Assembly (NCBI RefSeq): GCF_037176765.1
Contig: NC_090021.1
Coordinates: 56,566,953 to 56,630,952 of the forward strand
Source of the DNA: Anolis sagrei
Taxonomy: Eukaryota; Chordata; Lepidosauria; Squamata; Anolidae
Reading direction: 5' to 3'
DNA length: 64,000 bases
In this document: positions 1 to 11,099 of the stretch, piece after piece
How the letters are laid out: each line of letters begins with the position of its first letter
Numbering within the stretch: the stretch's first letter is position 1
Made by a program: the position numbers and the translations under genes
The notes under the pieces: generated by a model
Database searches by the model: none
The model's input: only the letters and a program-made list of their open reading frames with translations
What the model was told of the DNA's origin: nothing

Positions 1-479
1 AATATATAGGGGTAGCTTTTAAATGATTACACCACTATTATTAGATGCAAAATATTATATTTTCCATTTATTATATTTTTATGCAGGAGTTATCAAATGA
101 TGATTATTATTTACTTTAAATGTATCCCACCTTTCTTCCAGAGGGGACTCAAATTTAGTATAGACTGCTGCTTTGTGATGCATTCCTCCATTCTCCCTCT
201 GCAACATATGCTGAATTTGAATGTGACCAAAATGAAATTAGACTAGTACTAGCTTTCTGTTTTATGTCATCTCCCGTTGCATATAACAAATAATTAAAGT
301 AGTTCTCCTACTCATATTTATGTCAAAGTAATGTTAATACTCAAATGGTAGAACATTTACCAGTTGCTATATTTCAGAGAAAAGAACTGACATCTTAGAG
401 GAAGCAGGTGAGGAAATATCACATCCTCCAAGTCCACAAACCAGTGATGGAAGAAGAGAACAGAACAGACACATTCCAT

Positions 480-607
480 GAGACTGTCAAAGGCTTTCAC
501 GGCCAGAATCACTGGGGTGTTGTGTAGTTTCTAGGCCATATAGTCATGTTCTAGCAGCCTTTTCTCCTGACATTTCACCTGCATTTATGGCTGGCATCTT
601 CAGAGGA
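480..607 (-). mobile_element. Penelope-like element tail with decayed hammerhead motif
   Basis: On the minus strand: CTGAAGA, an imperfect stem II region, GAAA and TGTC (about 607 down to 566). Then comes the shared tail ending in a run related to cctacaacaacccagtgatt and the ggccatgaaagcctt motif. The CUGANGA and GAAA boxes are kept, but stem II has a mismatch and the ACGT after GAAA reads ATGT. Same family as the copies at 16.5, 24.9, 53.0 and 61.0 kb. Confidence 0.6.
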
Positions 608-830
608 ATAGATTTATTGTATTATAAATATATTCAATGAAACATATCAGTTCAGATGTAATGCTCAGACTGAAAGACATAAATAATATCACTCAGTGGG
701 TTTCTGGCGGAGCTGAGATTCATGCCATAATACATTTCTAACCCACAGTAAAAGCTTTTATTCACTACCTCAGCTCCTAGATTATATAGACCACATACCT
801 GTTCAAATCTTTCCCAAAAGAATGGGACTA

Positions 831-982
831 AGGCCCCTTCTACACAGTCATGCAATCCAAATTAACAAAGCAGATAATCCACATTATCTGTCTTGAACTT
901 GATTACATGAGTCTAAACTGGCATATAATTCAGTTCAAAGCAGGTAATCTGGATTTTATATGGCAATGTAGAAGGAGCCTTA
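831..982. mobile_element. Fold-back DNA element (MITE)
   Basis: Terminal inverted repeats AAGGCCCCTTCTACA and, on the other strand at the right end, AAGGCTCCTTCTACA. The interior has further complementary arms (ccaaattaacaaagcagataatc against aaagcaggtaatctggatt). A related element is at 31,795. No coding capacity. The superfamily is not settled because no clear target duplication is seen. Confidence 0.6.
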
Positions 983-1306
983 AAAGCTACCTTGTTCTCT
1001 TAATGTGTAATTGAACTAGTCAGCTGAGGTGATTCATTTGTGGTGTTAATGTTTTGCTAATTTTCTCCCTTATTGGTATACTCATTAAAGTAGTACCACG
1101 TGGAGCACATATTTACCAAGGTTGTCACTGGAGTCTTCCCACATTACATTAGTGGTAAATGATGCAATCTTTGCAATTTGTTTTACTTTGCCTGACTAGT
1201 TTTTCCCACATCTTGCTTGGCCACTCTCTTTTTCTTGAATTTCCCTTATTGCATTCTTCTAATCACATCAGCGGAAACTCAACATGGTTGGAACACCATG
1301 AAGATG

Positions 1307-1324
1307 CCCCCCCCCCCCCCCCCC
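1307..1324. repeat. Poly-C tract
   Basis: Eighteen C in a row, followed by GCCC. The length in any assembly is unreliable. Confidence 0.9.
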
Positions 1325-1422
1325 GCCCAGGGATGACAATACTTCCTGCTGAAGTAAGAACTCTTAAAGACATTTCTCTTTGTGCAATGTGAAAAAGTGG
1401 CTGGAAATCATTATCAAAATAG

Positions 1423-1690
1423 GAGTCCCCGGTGGTGCAGTGAGTTAAAACCTTGTGCCGGCAGGACTGAAGACCGACAAGTCAGGTTCAAATCTGGGGA
1501 GAGCGTGGATGAGCTCCCTTTGTCAGCTCCATCTCCCTATGCAGGGACATGAGAGAAGCCTTCCACAAGGATGGTAAAACATCAAAAAACATCCTGGCAT
1601 CCCCTGGGCAATGTCCTTGCAGACAACTAATTCTCTCACACCAGAAGCGACTTGAAGTTTCTCAAGTTGCTCCTGACACGAAGAAAAAAA
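1423..1690 (+). mobile_element. tRNA-derived SINE, family A
   Basis: The tRNA-like head includes ccccggtggtgcagtgagtt and a B box GGTTCAAATC at about 1,485. The body runs through ctgggcaatgtccttgcag and the tail is gcgacttgaagtttctcaag followed by gctcctgacacg and an A-rich end. A second copy in the opposite orientation is at 52.2 kb. This type is familiar from anole-like squamate genomes; the exact family name is not certain. Confidence 0.75.
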
Positions 1691-1764
1691 TCAGAATGAT
1701 TTCTTACTATTTCTTATTATTGTACCTGTGTATTAGCTGCAATCTTGGTTGAAGATGAATGCAA

Positions 1765-1815
1765 ACATAAATTTATTTATATTCCACCCTATCTCCCCGT
1801 AGGGACTCAGGGTGA
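1765..1815 (-). mobile_element. L2-type LINE 3' end fragment
   Basis: The minus strand carries the common tail 'ccctgagt...ggggagatagggtgg...aaataaat', seen on plus as tttatttatattccaccct and cgtagggactcaggg. Further short minus-strand copies of this tail, listed here only, lie at 3,455-3,545, 7,890-7,945, 26,040-26,110, 29,960-30,130 and 57,370-57,436. Confidence 0.55.
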
Positions 1816-2784
1816 AAACTTACTGAAAAGGAGAAAGCTCACTTCATCTATCTCTCACTTGTCTATATACTGGAACTCCTTCTTCTTGGCTCCTTACATG
1901 AGAATTTGGGCAGGGACAAAGCTTTCCTCCCAACATTGAGGACTGCAACTGCCTCTAATCCACTAACCACTATCTGGAGGGTCTTATGTTCTCCATTCTT
2001 GGCTAGGACTTGACTAATATGGATTCTGATTGATTTCTCCTTGTCTGAATAAATATGAACTAAGCCCATAGAACTGAGATGAAAAGAACCACAGAATATA
2101 TCTGGTGATGTTTTGTAAGAGATGTATAGTCTGAGAAGCTAAATTCATTTACCTTGAAACAGGCCAATAAAACCGCAATATAAACACCAGCAGCTCTGAG
2201 AGATCTCATTCTGGTAAACTTGCTTTAAAATTCCATGATAACCTTAGTTCCTTACCTTTCCTTTAAAAAAGTTTTTCTTTTTTATGTAGCAATTCAGCTA
2301 GAAAATCCAGTCATCATAGCTTGGATCATGAAAGGAATTTCGTCCACTTATGTCTAATCCTAATTTTCCTCAAACACAAAGTAAATAATATGATAATTAG
2401 AATTAGGCCACATTCTTTGGAACATTTGGGGACTAATGTCAGAACTATATCTCTGTATCTTTCCTTCCTATGGATCAGAATTAAGCTAGTATGTCTGACA
2501 GGAGGCTTTAAGGCTTAACTTATTGGAAGACCTATCTTTTCTGATGAAACATAAAAAAATTGGTTGGAATTTCAAGTTCCATATTTTTTTCTTTTCTTTT
2601 TTTAAAGAACAGTTGCCTGAATCTTGCTAGTATACATATCAGAATATTTCATGCCTGTTTATAATGGGAAGGGGGGTTACTAAATGGGCTTCATGTGAAC
2701 CCTCCATACATGCATTATGTGAACCCTCCTTAGAAGTCATGTTTTGGTTAACTTTTTGGTTACATTAGAACTACAAAGGCTCTA

Positions 2785-2819
<35 letters not shown>

Positions 2820-4369
2820 ATCGACTGAGCCTCTTCTTGAAAGCTGAGATCAGATCATGGGCTATAGAGCCTGTCTGGAAGGGCCCTCTATGGTCACCTT
2901 CCCATTTTCAGTTTAATTTAAGTTTTCTCATTCAGTATTCCAGCTCAATGGTACAAATCAAATGGTATAGAAAAGCCCTTATATGAATTGGAACTGTTTA
3001 CTTCAACCTTTGATTCAAGACAAACTATGGAAAAATCATGAAAAACCATGGAAAAATCCTTTGGCACCATAACAAGGATTCACAAATGGATTGTGACTGA
3101 ACATTGAATGTGTCAGAATCATAGTTGCAAAGTGTGATCTTCATCTGGTTTGTTGGTTATTGAAAGCAAATGCAATTTATTCTCAAGTTTTCCGCAAGCT
3201 GAAGACTCCTTCTTTTGTCAATTTTTGGTAGAAGTGGAATATTTACCATTTGGTGTTATGCAAGTTGACTTGGAAAACTTTCCACAGTGCTCAGTGGGTT
3301 TTTACTCCCAGTTCAGTGTGTTCAGGATAGAAGTCCTAGTTTCCTTGTTTTAATAGTCAACATGAAAAAGCAAAACTCTTTTTCTATTACAACTACATTG
3401 AGCAAATGACCCACATTTCCTTCCAATAAGGCAGAATGGGTGCCTTTAGTCTTATCCTCTTTTATTTTCTATTTATTTGCTTTATTTCTATCCACCCTTT
3501 CTCCCAATAGGAACTCAAGGTGGTTAACAATAACATGACACAACCCACAGTCTAATGGGGTGGATCTCTTTTTGGGGGCATTTTCACCTGCACAGATATT
3601 GTGTATCTTCTGCTGTTCCACACATCATAACCAGAATAAGAAGGGAATAAAAAGGGAAAGCAAGGGATCTGATGACAGCCAGTGCTCTACATGGACTGAT
3701 GATTCACTGAATTGCTACAAGTAAACTATGAAACCAAGATGCAAGCCAGACAACCTATTTTTGTTTAGTTCAGTCTTGGTCAAGCATGATAGATATCAAT
3801 TTGTTTATAATATCTTCCTTAGGTTTACTTCGTAGCTGAACACGATCCAATAATTGCAGTACACCAGGTAGATAATCAGCTGGGGGTTTGTTTTTTGGCC
3901 TCTAGTGAAACATGTTTCTCAGTTCCTCTATGACTGGATTTAGCAATATTTTACTTTAGTTTTAAAGCAACTATGGAGAGTTAGACCAGCAGCAGTGCAG
4001 AAGGGGGTGTTCAACCCTTTCCCATACAATGTGTCATGGGCAGATGACCTTGACCCAGGCTTGTCAATATTTTCAGACAGCATGATTTAAAGTGGCAAAT
4101 ATACACCTGGGAGAAAACTTTAAACTTTTCCTTAGTCAGGACCACCAGTCCAATCATATGTGGAGGGGTACTTTTGACTGCCAGCAAATATGAAAAGTAA
4201 AGTACACGTTCCATCAGTTGACACTTTATCAATTTTTTTCTCCTTAGCTAATTATGTTGGGTCGGGGTGGAAATATGGAAGAAGCAATGGAAGAACACGG
4301 GACTTTAAAAGTCACAGACATTGGTTCCATTCACACAACACATCTGTAGTGTTTTTACTATGTACTCAT
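1816..4369. other. Intergenic stretch with little recognisable content
   Basis: Apart from the TCTA run and a short L2 tail at 3,455-3,545, I recognise no gene, RNA or mobile element here. Open frames of 65-80 codons are not supported by any known motif. Confidence 0.5.
2785..2822. repeat. (TCTA)n microsatellite
   Basis: About nine TCTA units, uninterrupted. Confidence 0.9.
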
Positions 4370-4560
4370 GTTTGTTGCTTATTTGTTCAGTCGCTTCTGA
4401 CTCTTCATGGCCTCATGGACCAGCCCATGGCAGAACTCCCTGTTGGCCATCACCACCCCCAGCTCCTTCAAAGTCAAGCCAGTCACTTCAAGGATACCAT
4501 TCATTCATCTTGCCCATGGTCGACCCCTCTTTCTTTTTCCTTCTTGCCAAGAAATCTAAA
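4370..4560 (-). mobile_element. BovB (RTE) LINE 3' end fragment
   Basis: The minus-strand reading corresponds to the BovB ORF2 C-terminus and 3' tail. On plus it shows ttgttcagtcgcttctgact, 'tcatggaccagcccatggcagaactccc' in diverged form, and cttcaaggataccattcatt, matching the other BovB copies at 9.4, 22.7 and 30.2 kb. Confidence 0.8.
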
Positions 4561-4577
4561 TAGATCACTACAACCAG

Positions 4578-4965
4578 ATATATTACTCATGTATAAGTCT
4601 AGAAATTTTAGACAAAAAAATCAACCCAAAAAACCTGGTCAACTTATTCATGGGTCAATGAGAGTATGGTATCCTATAAAAAAAAACCATCTTCTTCTGT
4701 GTGTGGACCTTAGAATGTGCTGGGAGGACCTAAAAGAAGCTCCAATCCTCTCTACTCCCTCCGCTGTGGCACCACTTCTGGCTTTTTTGAATGAATGAGC
4801 AGGAAATAGTGGTGGTGACCAGGGGCAGCTACCCCATAGAAGCAGAATTGGGCTTTCCCCTCTTCATGGAATTACTCTTAACTTATCCATGGGTCACATC
4901 AAAATCCATAATTTTGATCCCCAAACTAGCCCTCAACTTATACATGAGGTTGACTTGTACAGCAG
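4578..4965. mobile_element. Non-autonomous DNA transposon with ATAAG-type inverted ends
   Basis: The left end tactcatgtataagtctag is answered at the right by ctcaacttatacatgag in inverted orientation. The interior has complementary blocks (caacttattcatgggtcaat against cttatccatgggtcac). The ends resemble in style the element at 34,975. No transposase frame. Confidence 0.55.
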
Positions 4966-6264
4966 TCATTTTAACTGTGGGTGTATAGTTTTCTCGGAGA
5001 CTGCAACTCACTGCCTGGGCATTCTAAATGCCCCTCCTCATGCTCCTGTTCTCAGGATCCAATATGACAGAATAATGGCAGCTAAAGCAGAACAATATTG
5101 CTATAATTCTGTGGTGTGAATGGGTCCATTGCTGTCTTGAATTTTCCCCTTCCCAGTTCTGTGAATGAGACAGAGTTCGTGTACCTTTAACTCTCCTCTG
5201 GAAACAGTCCAGAGAAGCCAGTCATGGAAAGTAGTTCTTTGGCTTGTCAAGTTAGGGTGAATTGCTTCTTACATCATGACTTCTATATTTACTAGAACAA
5301 TTAACATATTTTTCCATGTTGTGCAACAAGGCACTCTTGAATTGCTGTTTTTAAATCTCTAAAAGCTTATTTAGCATCTTCTTAACTGGTCAGATTTAAA
5401 CATGCATGCTTTAACTGGTCAGATTTAAACATGCATGCTTTATTTCTAAGAGTGCAAGCTGGGGGAGGGGAGTAAACCTCTGTTTCTCTACTCTGTTCCC
5501 AAATAAGCCAGATAATTGAGCAAATAAAATTATTTGCAAAGTCAAGTGACTTTAAAATACCCATGTTCCTAATAGGATTACAATAACCTGTGGAAGGTCA
5601 TTATAATTATAAAGGAAAAGATTACGCATGCAGTAAAGCAGACATAAATTAAACAGACATATTGAAAATGATTAAAGTGAGGGGAGTGGCAAACCAAACC
5701 AAAGGTGAAAAAAAAGGAAGCCAGGGTAAGTTAGAGGGGAAAAAAATGATATAATACTATGAGGTGAGGAGGAGTCAGCTGGGAAGAAATTCTGTTATCC
5801 CTGAAAGTTTGACTTAGCTAATAGATAAAACCCAAGCACTTCAGTCTAGCATGAGTAAGGAAGTGAACTGTTAGAGTACTTTAAGTAACAACAGTGAATA
5901 ATCTTCAAATGAATTTACCTTCTATAAATATTTATCACTAGTTTTTGTCAAAATCTCATGCTTTTGTGTATTTCAGCGAGTTCTCTTAGGCTCGAAACTG
6001 ATACTTAAAGATTATTTTTAAAGGAAAGACTAGAATATGTGTAATATCTCCTACCCCTCACCTCCATGCCATATCCTTGTGAAAAAATAGTTTTGGAAGC
6101 ATGGCAGTTGGGAGGCAGGCACTAAAACATAGGGCTTTTTAAGGGAGAAAAAACCCTGGCAAGTGCCACTCTATGTCAACAACACTGAATCTGATGGACC
6201 AAGCACCGACAGTTTCTTTTGTACTCAGGAGGTAGAGGTAAGATAGGACCTCATATCTCTAAAG
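4966..6264. other. Intergenic stretch, no gene seen
   Basis: Apart from the 29-bp duplication there is no recognised element. Composition is ordinary AT-rich intergenic. Confidence 0.5.
5382..5439 (+). repeat. Perfect 29-bp tandem duplication
   Basis: Two identical adjacent 29-base copies, 5,382-5,410 and 5,411-5,439, each containing the palindrome catgcatg. Being identical, the duplication is recent or assembly-derived. Confidence 0.95.
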
Positions 6265-6396
6265 CAGAGTTTCTCAAACTGTGTTCCTCCAGATGTTTTG
6301 GACTTCAAATATCACAATTTCTAATAGCTGGTAAGTTGCTTGGATTTCTGGGAGCTGAAGTCCAAAACACTTGGAGATGCACAGTTAGAAACACTT
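6265..6396. mobile_element. Short fold-back hAT element, diverged copy
   Basis: Ends CAGAGTTTCTCAAACTGTG and, inverted, AAGTGTTTCTAACTGTG. The 8-bp flanks CTCTAAAG (6,257-6,264) and AACTAAAG (6,397-6,404) match at six of eight positions and have TA in the centre. Older than the 135-bp copies listed below. Confidence 0.65.
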
Positions 6397-6976
6397 AACT
6401 AAAGGGTCTCAGAACACAGTAGTTACTGGTATAGGATGCTAACAGTCCAACACTAAGATTGGAAGGAAAGAAGCACAACACAGCAGCAGTTGCCAGACTC
6501 TGGGGAGCCAAAGGAAATTTTTTCCATCCCCACAAAATGAAACCACTTCCTTTGTTTAAAAAAAATAGAAGGTAAAAATCTTTCCCCACCCTGAAAATTC
6601 ACACTCTCTAAAGTGAAAAAAGTCAAATTATGGGGGAATATATTCTCATATGGGACTTTATTAACAATATAAATTGTCTTGGTAGAACCAACTGTTAAGT
6701 ATGAAATGTCTTGTCTGTTTATCATAGCCTATCATTTAATTAACAATAGAATGAAGGTAATGTGGAAAGTCTAAGTGAAGTCAATAAATGAAGGAAATAC
6801 AGTTTATATTCCTTCTTTTGTTAAATGTTTCTAACTGAAATGATAACTTATTTGACTTCAGTTAGTGAATTCCTACCAGTGACTCTGCCATTGGGATGAT
6901 GCCACTACATTCAGAGAATTTAGATTCACAGAGATAAAAACTTGGTGAGGCATTCCATTTCAATGCATTAATGTTA

Positions 6977-7508
6977 TAGAATCATGGTGTCCTAGAGTTG
7001 GAAAGAGACCACAAGGGCCATCCAGACCAATCTCCTGCTATGCAGGACCACACAATTACAGTACCCCCTAATATATGGCCATCAAGTCTCTTTTAGAAAC
7101 CTTCAAGGAGGAGACTCCACCACACTCTGAGGCATCATATTCCACAGTTCTTACCTTTTTGTTTTTCCCAATGATTAAATGGGAGTTCTTTTCCTGCCAT
7201 TTGCATCCATTGCTCTGTGTCCTAGTTGAGCAGAAGGAAACAATCCTTCCCCCTTTTCACTGTGACATCCCTTTAAATATTTAAGCATATTTCTCAGCCT
7301 TCTTTTTTCCGAGCTAAACATGTCCAGCTCCCCCAGCCATTTCTCATAGGGTTTGGTTTCCAAACCTTTTATCGTTTTGGTCACCCTTCTCTAGACCCAA
7401 TCTAGCTTGTCAATATCCTTCTTGAATTATAGTGCCCTGGGCAGAGTACTCCAGATGAGGTCTGACCAAAACAGACTAGAGTGAGGCTATCACTTCCCTT
7501 GATCTAGA
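6977..7508 (-). mobile_element. CR1 LINE 3' fragment
   Basis: Reading the minus strand gives the usual CR1 C-terminal coding region, here frame-broken, with motifs such as KPYEKWLGELDMF and LEKG-like stretches. It ends in the 3' tail (plus: agaatcatggtgtcctagag, gaccacaagggccatccaga). Confidence 0.8.
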
Positions 7509-7509
7509 C

Positions 7510-7627
7510 CAGGCATGGGCAAATTTCGACCCTCCAGGTATTTTGGACTTCAACTCTCAGAGTTTCTAACAGCTTACCAGCTGTTAGGAGTCGTGGGAGT
7601 TGAAGTCCAAAACACCTAGATGGCCAG
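7510..7627. mobile_element. Short fold-back hAT-like element
   Basis: Palindromic body: ttttggacttcaactctcag against gggagttgaagtccaaaaca. Flanks ATCTAGAC (7,502-7,509) and GTGTAGAC (7,628-7,635) match at six of eight and have central TA. It abuts the CR1 fragment. Confidence 0.55.
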
Positions 7628-7635
7628 GTGTAGAC

Positions 7636-8496
7636 ACTATACTTATATCATTCCACTCTGGGGTTCAATTCAACCATTAAAGGAACTATTCAAAGTTCTG
7701 ACACTTACCCCCAAATAGAGTCAGCACCATGGAGAGAATTTAACCATTCTGTATTTAAAGAAGCTGGTAGTAGACATTTAAAGACCTAAATGGCTTATTT
7801 ATACTTAATAAATATTAAGTATACATTATTTGTTTTGACTGTAAACCTAACCCACCTCCACATGAACTATATCAACCCCTTTGTTGTTATACATTTACGC
7901 TATTTCTATCCTGCCCATATCAGCTCAAAGGCGACTCACTTTGTCAGTTGTATGGCATTCTCAGAAGCAAATGGCAAGACTATTTAGCCAAATGGACATC
8001 CCTAACAGGCTGTCTGGGAAGCTAACATATAACCAGCTAACAAGCCATAGTAGTCCCATTCTAAGAAACCTACTTGGAATATCTGATGCTGACACAGAAG
8101 CAGGCAGAAGTAGTCTTACAGAAACTGAAAAATACCAAGTATTTCAACACACTTGGAGGCTTCCTAGTTACACAGAAGTAGTGTAATACTGCAAAGAATA
8201 AGTAAAAAGAACCCCGTGGTGATCACTTGTGGTCTCTAGAAACTGCAAAATGTTGAGCATTGGTTGGAAAAATGCCCAGCAGTAAGTGAATAGGCTTTCT
8301 CAATCTTCTGTTAGCTTCCACAATCCTAGAAGAAAATATCACTGAGTGAACAAACCTTGAACCTATTCCACATTGGGAAATATGTGAGGGTGATTATATA
8401 ATCTTAAAGATGACACTTTGCATTTTTTTCTATAACCAACAAATAAAAAAATACAGACTTGTTTTCTATTTATCAGCTACTTTAGTTAATTATACA
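7636..8496. other. Intergenic stretch
   Basis: A short L2 tail near 7,890-7,945 is the only element recognised. The frame at 7,881-8,186 partly overlaps it and shows no known domain. Confidence 0.4.
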
Positions 8497-8583
8497 AAAA
8501 GATCTCGAAGCATCTTTGAGTCTGAGAGAAGGAAGTTGGTAGCATAAGCTTTCCTAGATTTAAGTCTACTTCATCAGGTGCAA
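8497..8583 (-). mobile_element. Penelope-like tail with hammerhead ribozyme motif, second class
   Basis: Minus strand: CTGATGA, a stem II hairpin around tagacttaaatcta, then GGAAAGCTTATGC. The palindrome AGCT after GAA would form the minimal stem III and GCTT the cleavage site. In this copy the outer stem I has a mismatch next to the core (cac before CTGATGA facing atgct). The rest (accaacttccttctctcaga) is the usual downstream sequence of this repeat type. Confidence 0.55.
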
Positions 8584-8789
8584 GTTATACTTATTAACCA
8601 AATAATGTCTCCTGCTCTTCCTGGGTGGAAACTTCATTCACCTGTGCTCCAACTGCAGCAGAATAGATCCCCTTCTTTACATGAACTTGATGCCTGGTGA
8701 AGTAGGTGTGGGAAGTGAATTAATTATAAGGTTATTTGTGTGTGCAAGGTAGCATGCCCCTCAGCCCCCAAAATAAGACATACACTGCA

Positions 8790-9306
8790 GATGGGCAACA
8801 ATGGCCACAACCAGCACAATTCAAAATGTTGGCTTTAGCCTATAAAGCCCTAAACGATTCTGGCCCAGCTTACCTGTCCAAACGTATCTGTCTTTATGAA
8901 CCATGTAGAAATTTAAAATTGTCTGAGGAGGCCCAGCTCTCAATCCTGCCTGCTTCCCAGGGACAGGGCCTTCTCACTGGTGGCCCCTCAGCTGTGGAAC
9001 TCCCTCCCAAGGGATATTACCTTCAAGCAAGCATTTGGAACTGCAGCATAATAAATAAAGAGGAACTATGAAGAATGAACATGGAATGGTGCTAGACGAT
9101 ACTACTGGACAGCGAGTTTCATAGGACGACACTGGTGATCATATGTTTTTAATGGTTTTATATGGTTTTATAATATATTGTTGAATGTTTCAATTGTATT
9201 TTTATGAATGTATGGCATCAAATTGCTGCCTATTCTGTAAGCTACCTTGAGTCGTCTTTTGACTGAGAAAGGTGGGCTACAAACACCGTAAATAAATAAA
9301 TAAACA
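8790..9306 (+). mobile_element. L2-type LINE 3' end with C-terminal ORF2 remnant
   Basis: A translated stretch at about 8,820-9,025 reads LAYKALNDSGPAYLSKRIC, typical of the end of L2/CR1-superfamily ORF2. It is followed by a 3' UTR ending in gtgggctacaaacaccgtaa and an (AATA)n tail at 9,285-9,306. Confidence 0.75.
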
Positions 9307-9391
9307 AACCTGAATTTTAGGATATTGTTCCATTATCCATGTGAACTCCAAAAGGGAGGCTACACAGAGATGCTGGCAAAATGCCAGGAAC

Positions 9392-10965
9392 ATGGCCATT
9401 GTTGTTGTTTATTCAGTTGCAACCGACTCTTTGTGACCTCATGGACTAGCTCACGCCAGAGCTCCCTGTCAGCCGTCACCACGCCCAGCTCCTTCAATGT
9501 CAATCCAGTCACTTCAAGGATGCCATCCATCCATCTTGCCCTTGGTCAGCCCCTCTTCCCTTTTCCTTCCATTTTCCCCAGCATAATTGTCTTCTCTAAG
9601 CTTTCCTGTCTCCTCATGATGTGGCCAAAGTACTTCATCTTTGTCTCTACTATCCTTCCCTCCAGTGAGCAGTCGGGCTTTATTTCCTGAAGTATGGACT
9701 GGTTGGATCTTCTTCTGGTCCAAGGCACTCTCAGAACTTTCCTCCAGCACCACAGTTCAAAAGCATCTATCTTCTAGGCCTGGGTAACAACGGAAAAATT
9801 TGTTTCTAAAATCGATTTGTATTTGGGGTTTTTTTTTGTTTCGATATTTAAAATAATTACAAAATTTTCCCTTAAAAAAGTTCGGTATTTACGAAATTTC
9901 GTAAATGTGAAAAAAAATACAAAACATTAACGAATCGATTTCCGAAACAATAACGAATCGATTCGTTAATGGCGGACGCGACCGCGAAATACGCTAAAAA
10001 ACCTCCAAAAACTTCTGAAGCTTCCCTCTCCCTCTGTTGTTGACTGTTGGTGTGATATTATAATTTTTTTTCACTAATTAAACAAAAAACTTGCCCCAGA
10101 CATGCGGAAATAATAACGAAACGACCTCAGAACAATAACGAAACAAATACAATAACGAAATACGAAGCATTTACAAAACGTGTTTAAAAATTCGTTTTTT
10201 AAAAAAATTGCTCCAGAATTGTTCGTTATTGTTTTGTAATTGAAAAAATAATGAATTATTAACGAATTACGAATTAACGAAACGAAACCGCCCAGCCCTA
10301 CTATCTTCCTTCGCTCAGCCTTCCCTATCATCCAGCTCTCACATCCGTAGGTGACTATGGGGATCTTGGTTGCCAGTGTGATGTCTCTACTCTTCAGCAT
10401 TTTATTGAGATTGGTCATTGCTCTCTTCCCAAGAAGTAAGGGTCTTCTGATTTCCTGGCTGCAATCTGCATCTGCAGTAATTTTGGCACCTAGAAATACA
10501 AAGTCTGTCACGGCCTCCATGTTTTCTCCCTCTCTTTCCCAGTTATCAATCTTTCTTGTTGCCATAATCTTGTTTTTTTTTCATGTTTAGCTGCAACCCA
10601 GCTTTTGCACTTTCTTCTTTCACCTTGATTAGAAGGCTCCTCAGCTCCTCCTCGCTTTCAGCCATCAAAGTGGTATCATCTGCATATCGAAGGTTGTTAA
10701 TATTTCTTCCAGCAATTTTTACTCCAGCCTTGCATTTGTCAAGCCCTGCACATCACATGATGTGTTCTGCATACAAGTTGAATAGGTTGGGGGAGAGTAT
10801 ACAACCCTGTCCTATCTTGAACCAGCCTGTTGTTCCATTGTCAGTTCTTACTGTGGCTACTTGGTCCTTATACAGATTCATCAGGGGAGAGACAAGGTGA
10901 TTTGGTATGCCCACACCACCAAGAACTTGCCATAATGTATTATGATCCACACAGGAGAAAGGGCA
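9392..10965 (-). mobile_element. BovB (RTE) LINE, 3' part, split by a hAT insertion
   Basis: On the minus strand, 10,950-10,740 gives reverse-transcriptase sequence (GIPNHLVSPLMNLYKDQ, GCILSPNLFNLYAEHIM). 10,565-10,310 gives KIDNWEREGENMEAVTDFVF and SRDITLATKIPIVTYGCESW. Beyond the insert, 9,753-9,400 gives the C-terminal SNQSILQEIKPDCSLEG region and the 3' tail with the (CAA) motif. The left part and the right part join exactly once the insert at 9,775-10,300 is removed. The frames are broken, so this is a dead 5'-truncated copy. Confidence 0.9.
9775..10300. mobile_element. Non-autonomous hAT-type transposon (526 bp) inside BovB
   Basis: A perfect 8-bp target duplication CTATCTTC lies at 9,767-9,774 and 10,301-10,308. 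Ends are TAGGCCTGGGTAACAACG and, inverted, TAGGGCTGGGCGGTTTCG, matching the hAT end style. The interior is built of repeated cgaaac/aacgaa and self-complementary blocks (aacgaatcgattcgtt, acgaaatttcgt) and encodes nothing. Younger than the BovB it entered. Confidence 0.9.
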
Positions 10966-11048
10966 GAATACTTCTAGAACATGGCCATACAGCCCAAAAA
11001 AACCTACAACAACCCAGTGATTCCGGCCATGAAAGCCTTCGACAATGT
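10966..11048 (+). mobile_element. Penelope-like tail without hammerhead core
   Basis: Shared 3' sequence: cttctagaacatggccatac, cctacaacaacccagtgatt, ccggccatgaaagccttcga. The core region upstream is missing; the BovB begins directly on its left. It lies just 5' of the CpG island. Confidence 0.6.
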
Positions 11049-11099
11049 GGATTATTTACTTATTTATTTATGTATTTATTGGGGTTGCTGGTTGGATCT

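Noticed and set aside
4190-4798. Open frame of 202 codons on plus
   Set aside because: It runs antisense through a BovB tail and into a non-autonomous DNA element, so it is a chance frame across two repeats.
10074-10565. 163-codon minus-strand frame
   Set aside because: A chimera of BovB reverse transcriptase and the inserted hAT sequence, not a gene.
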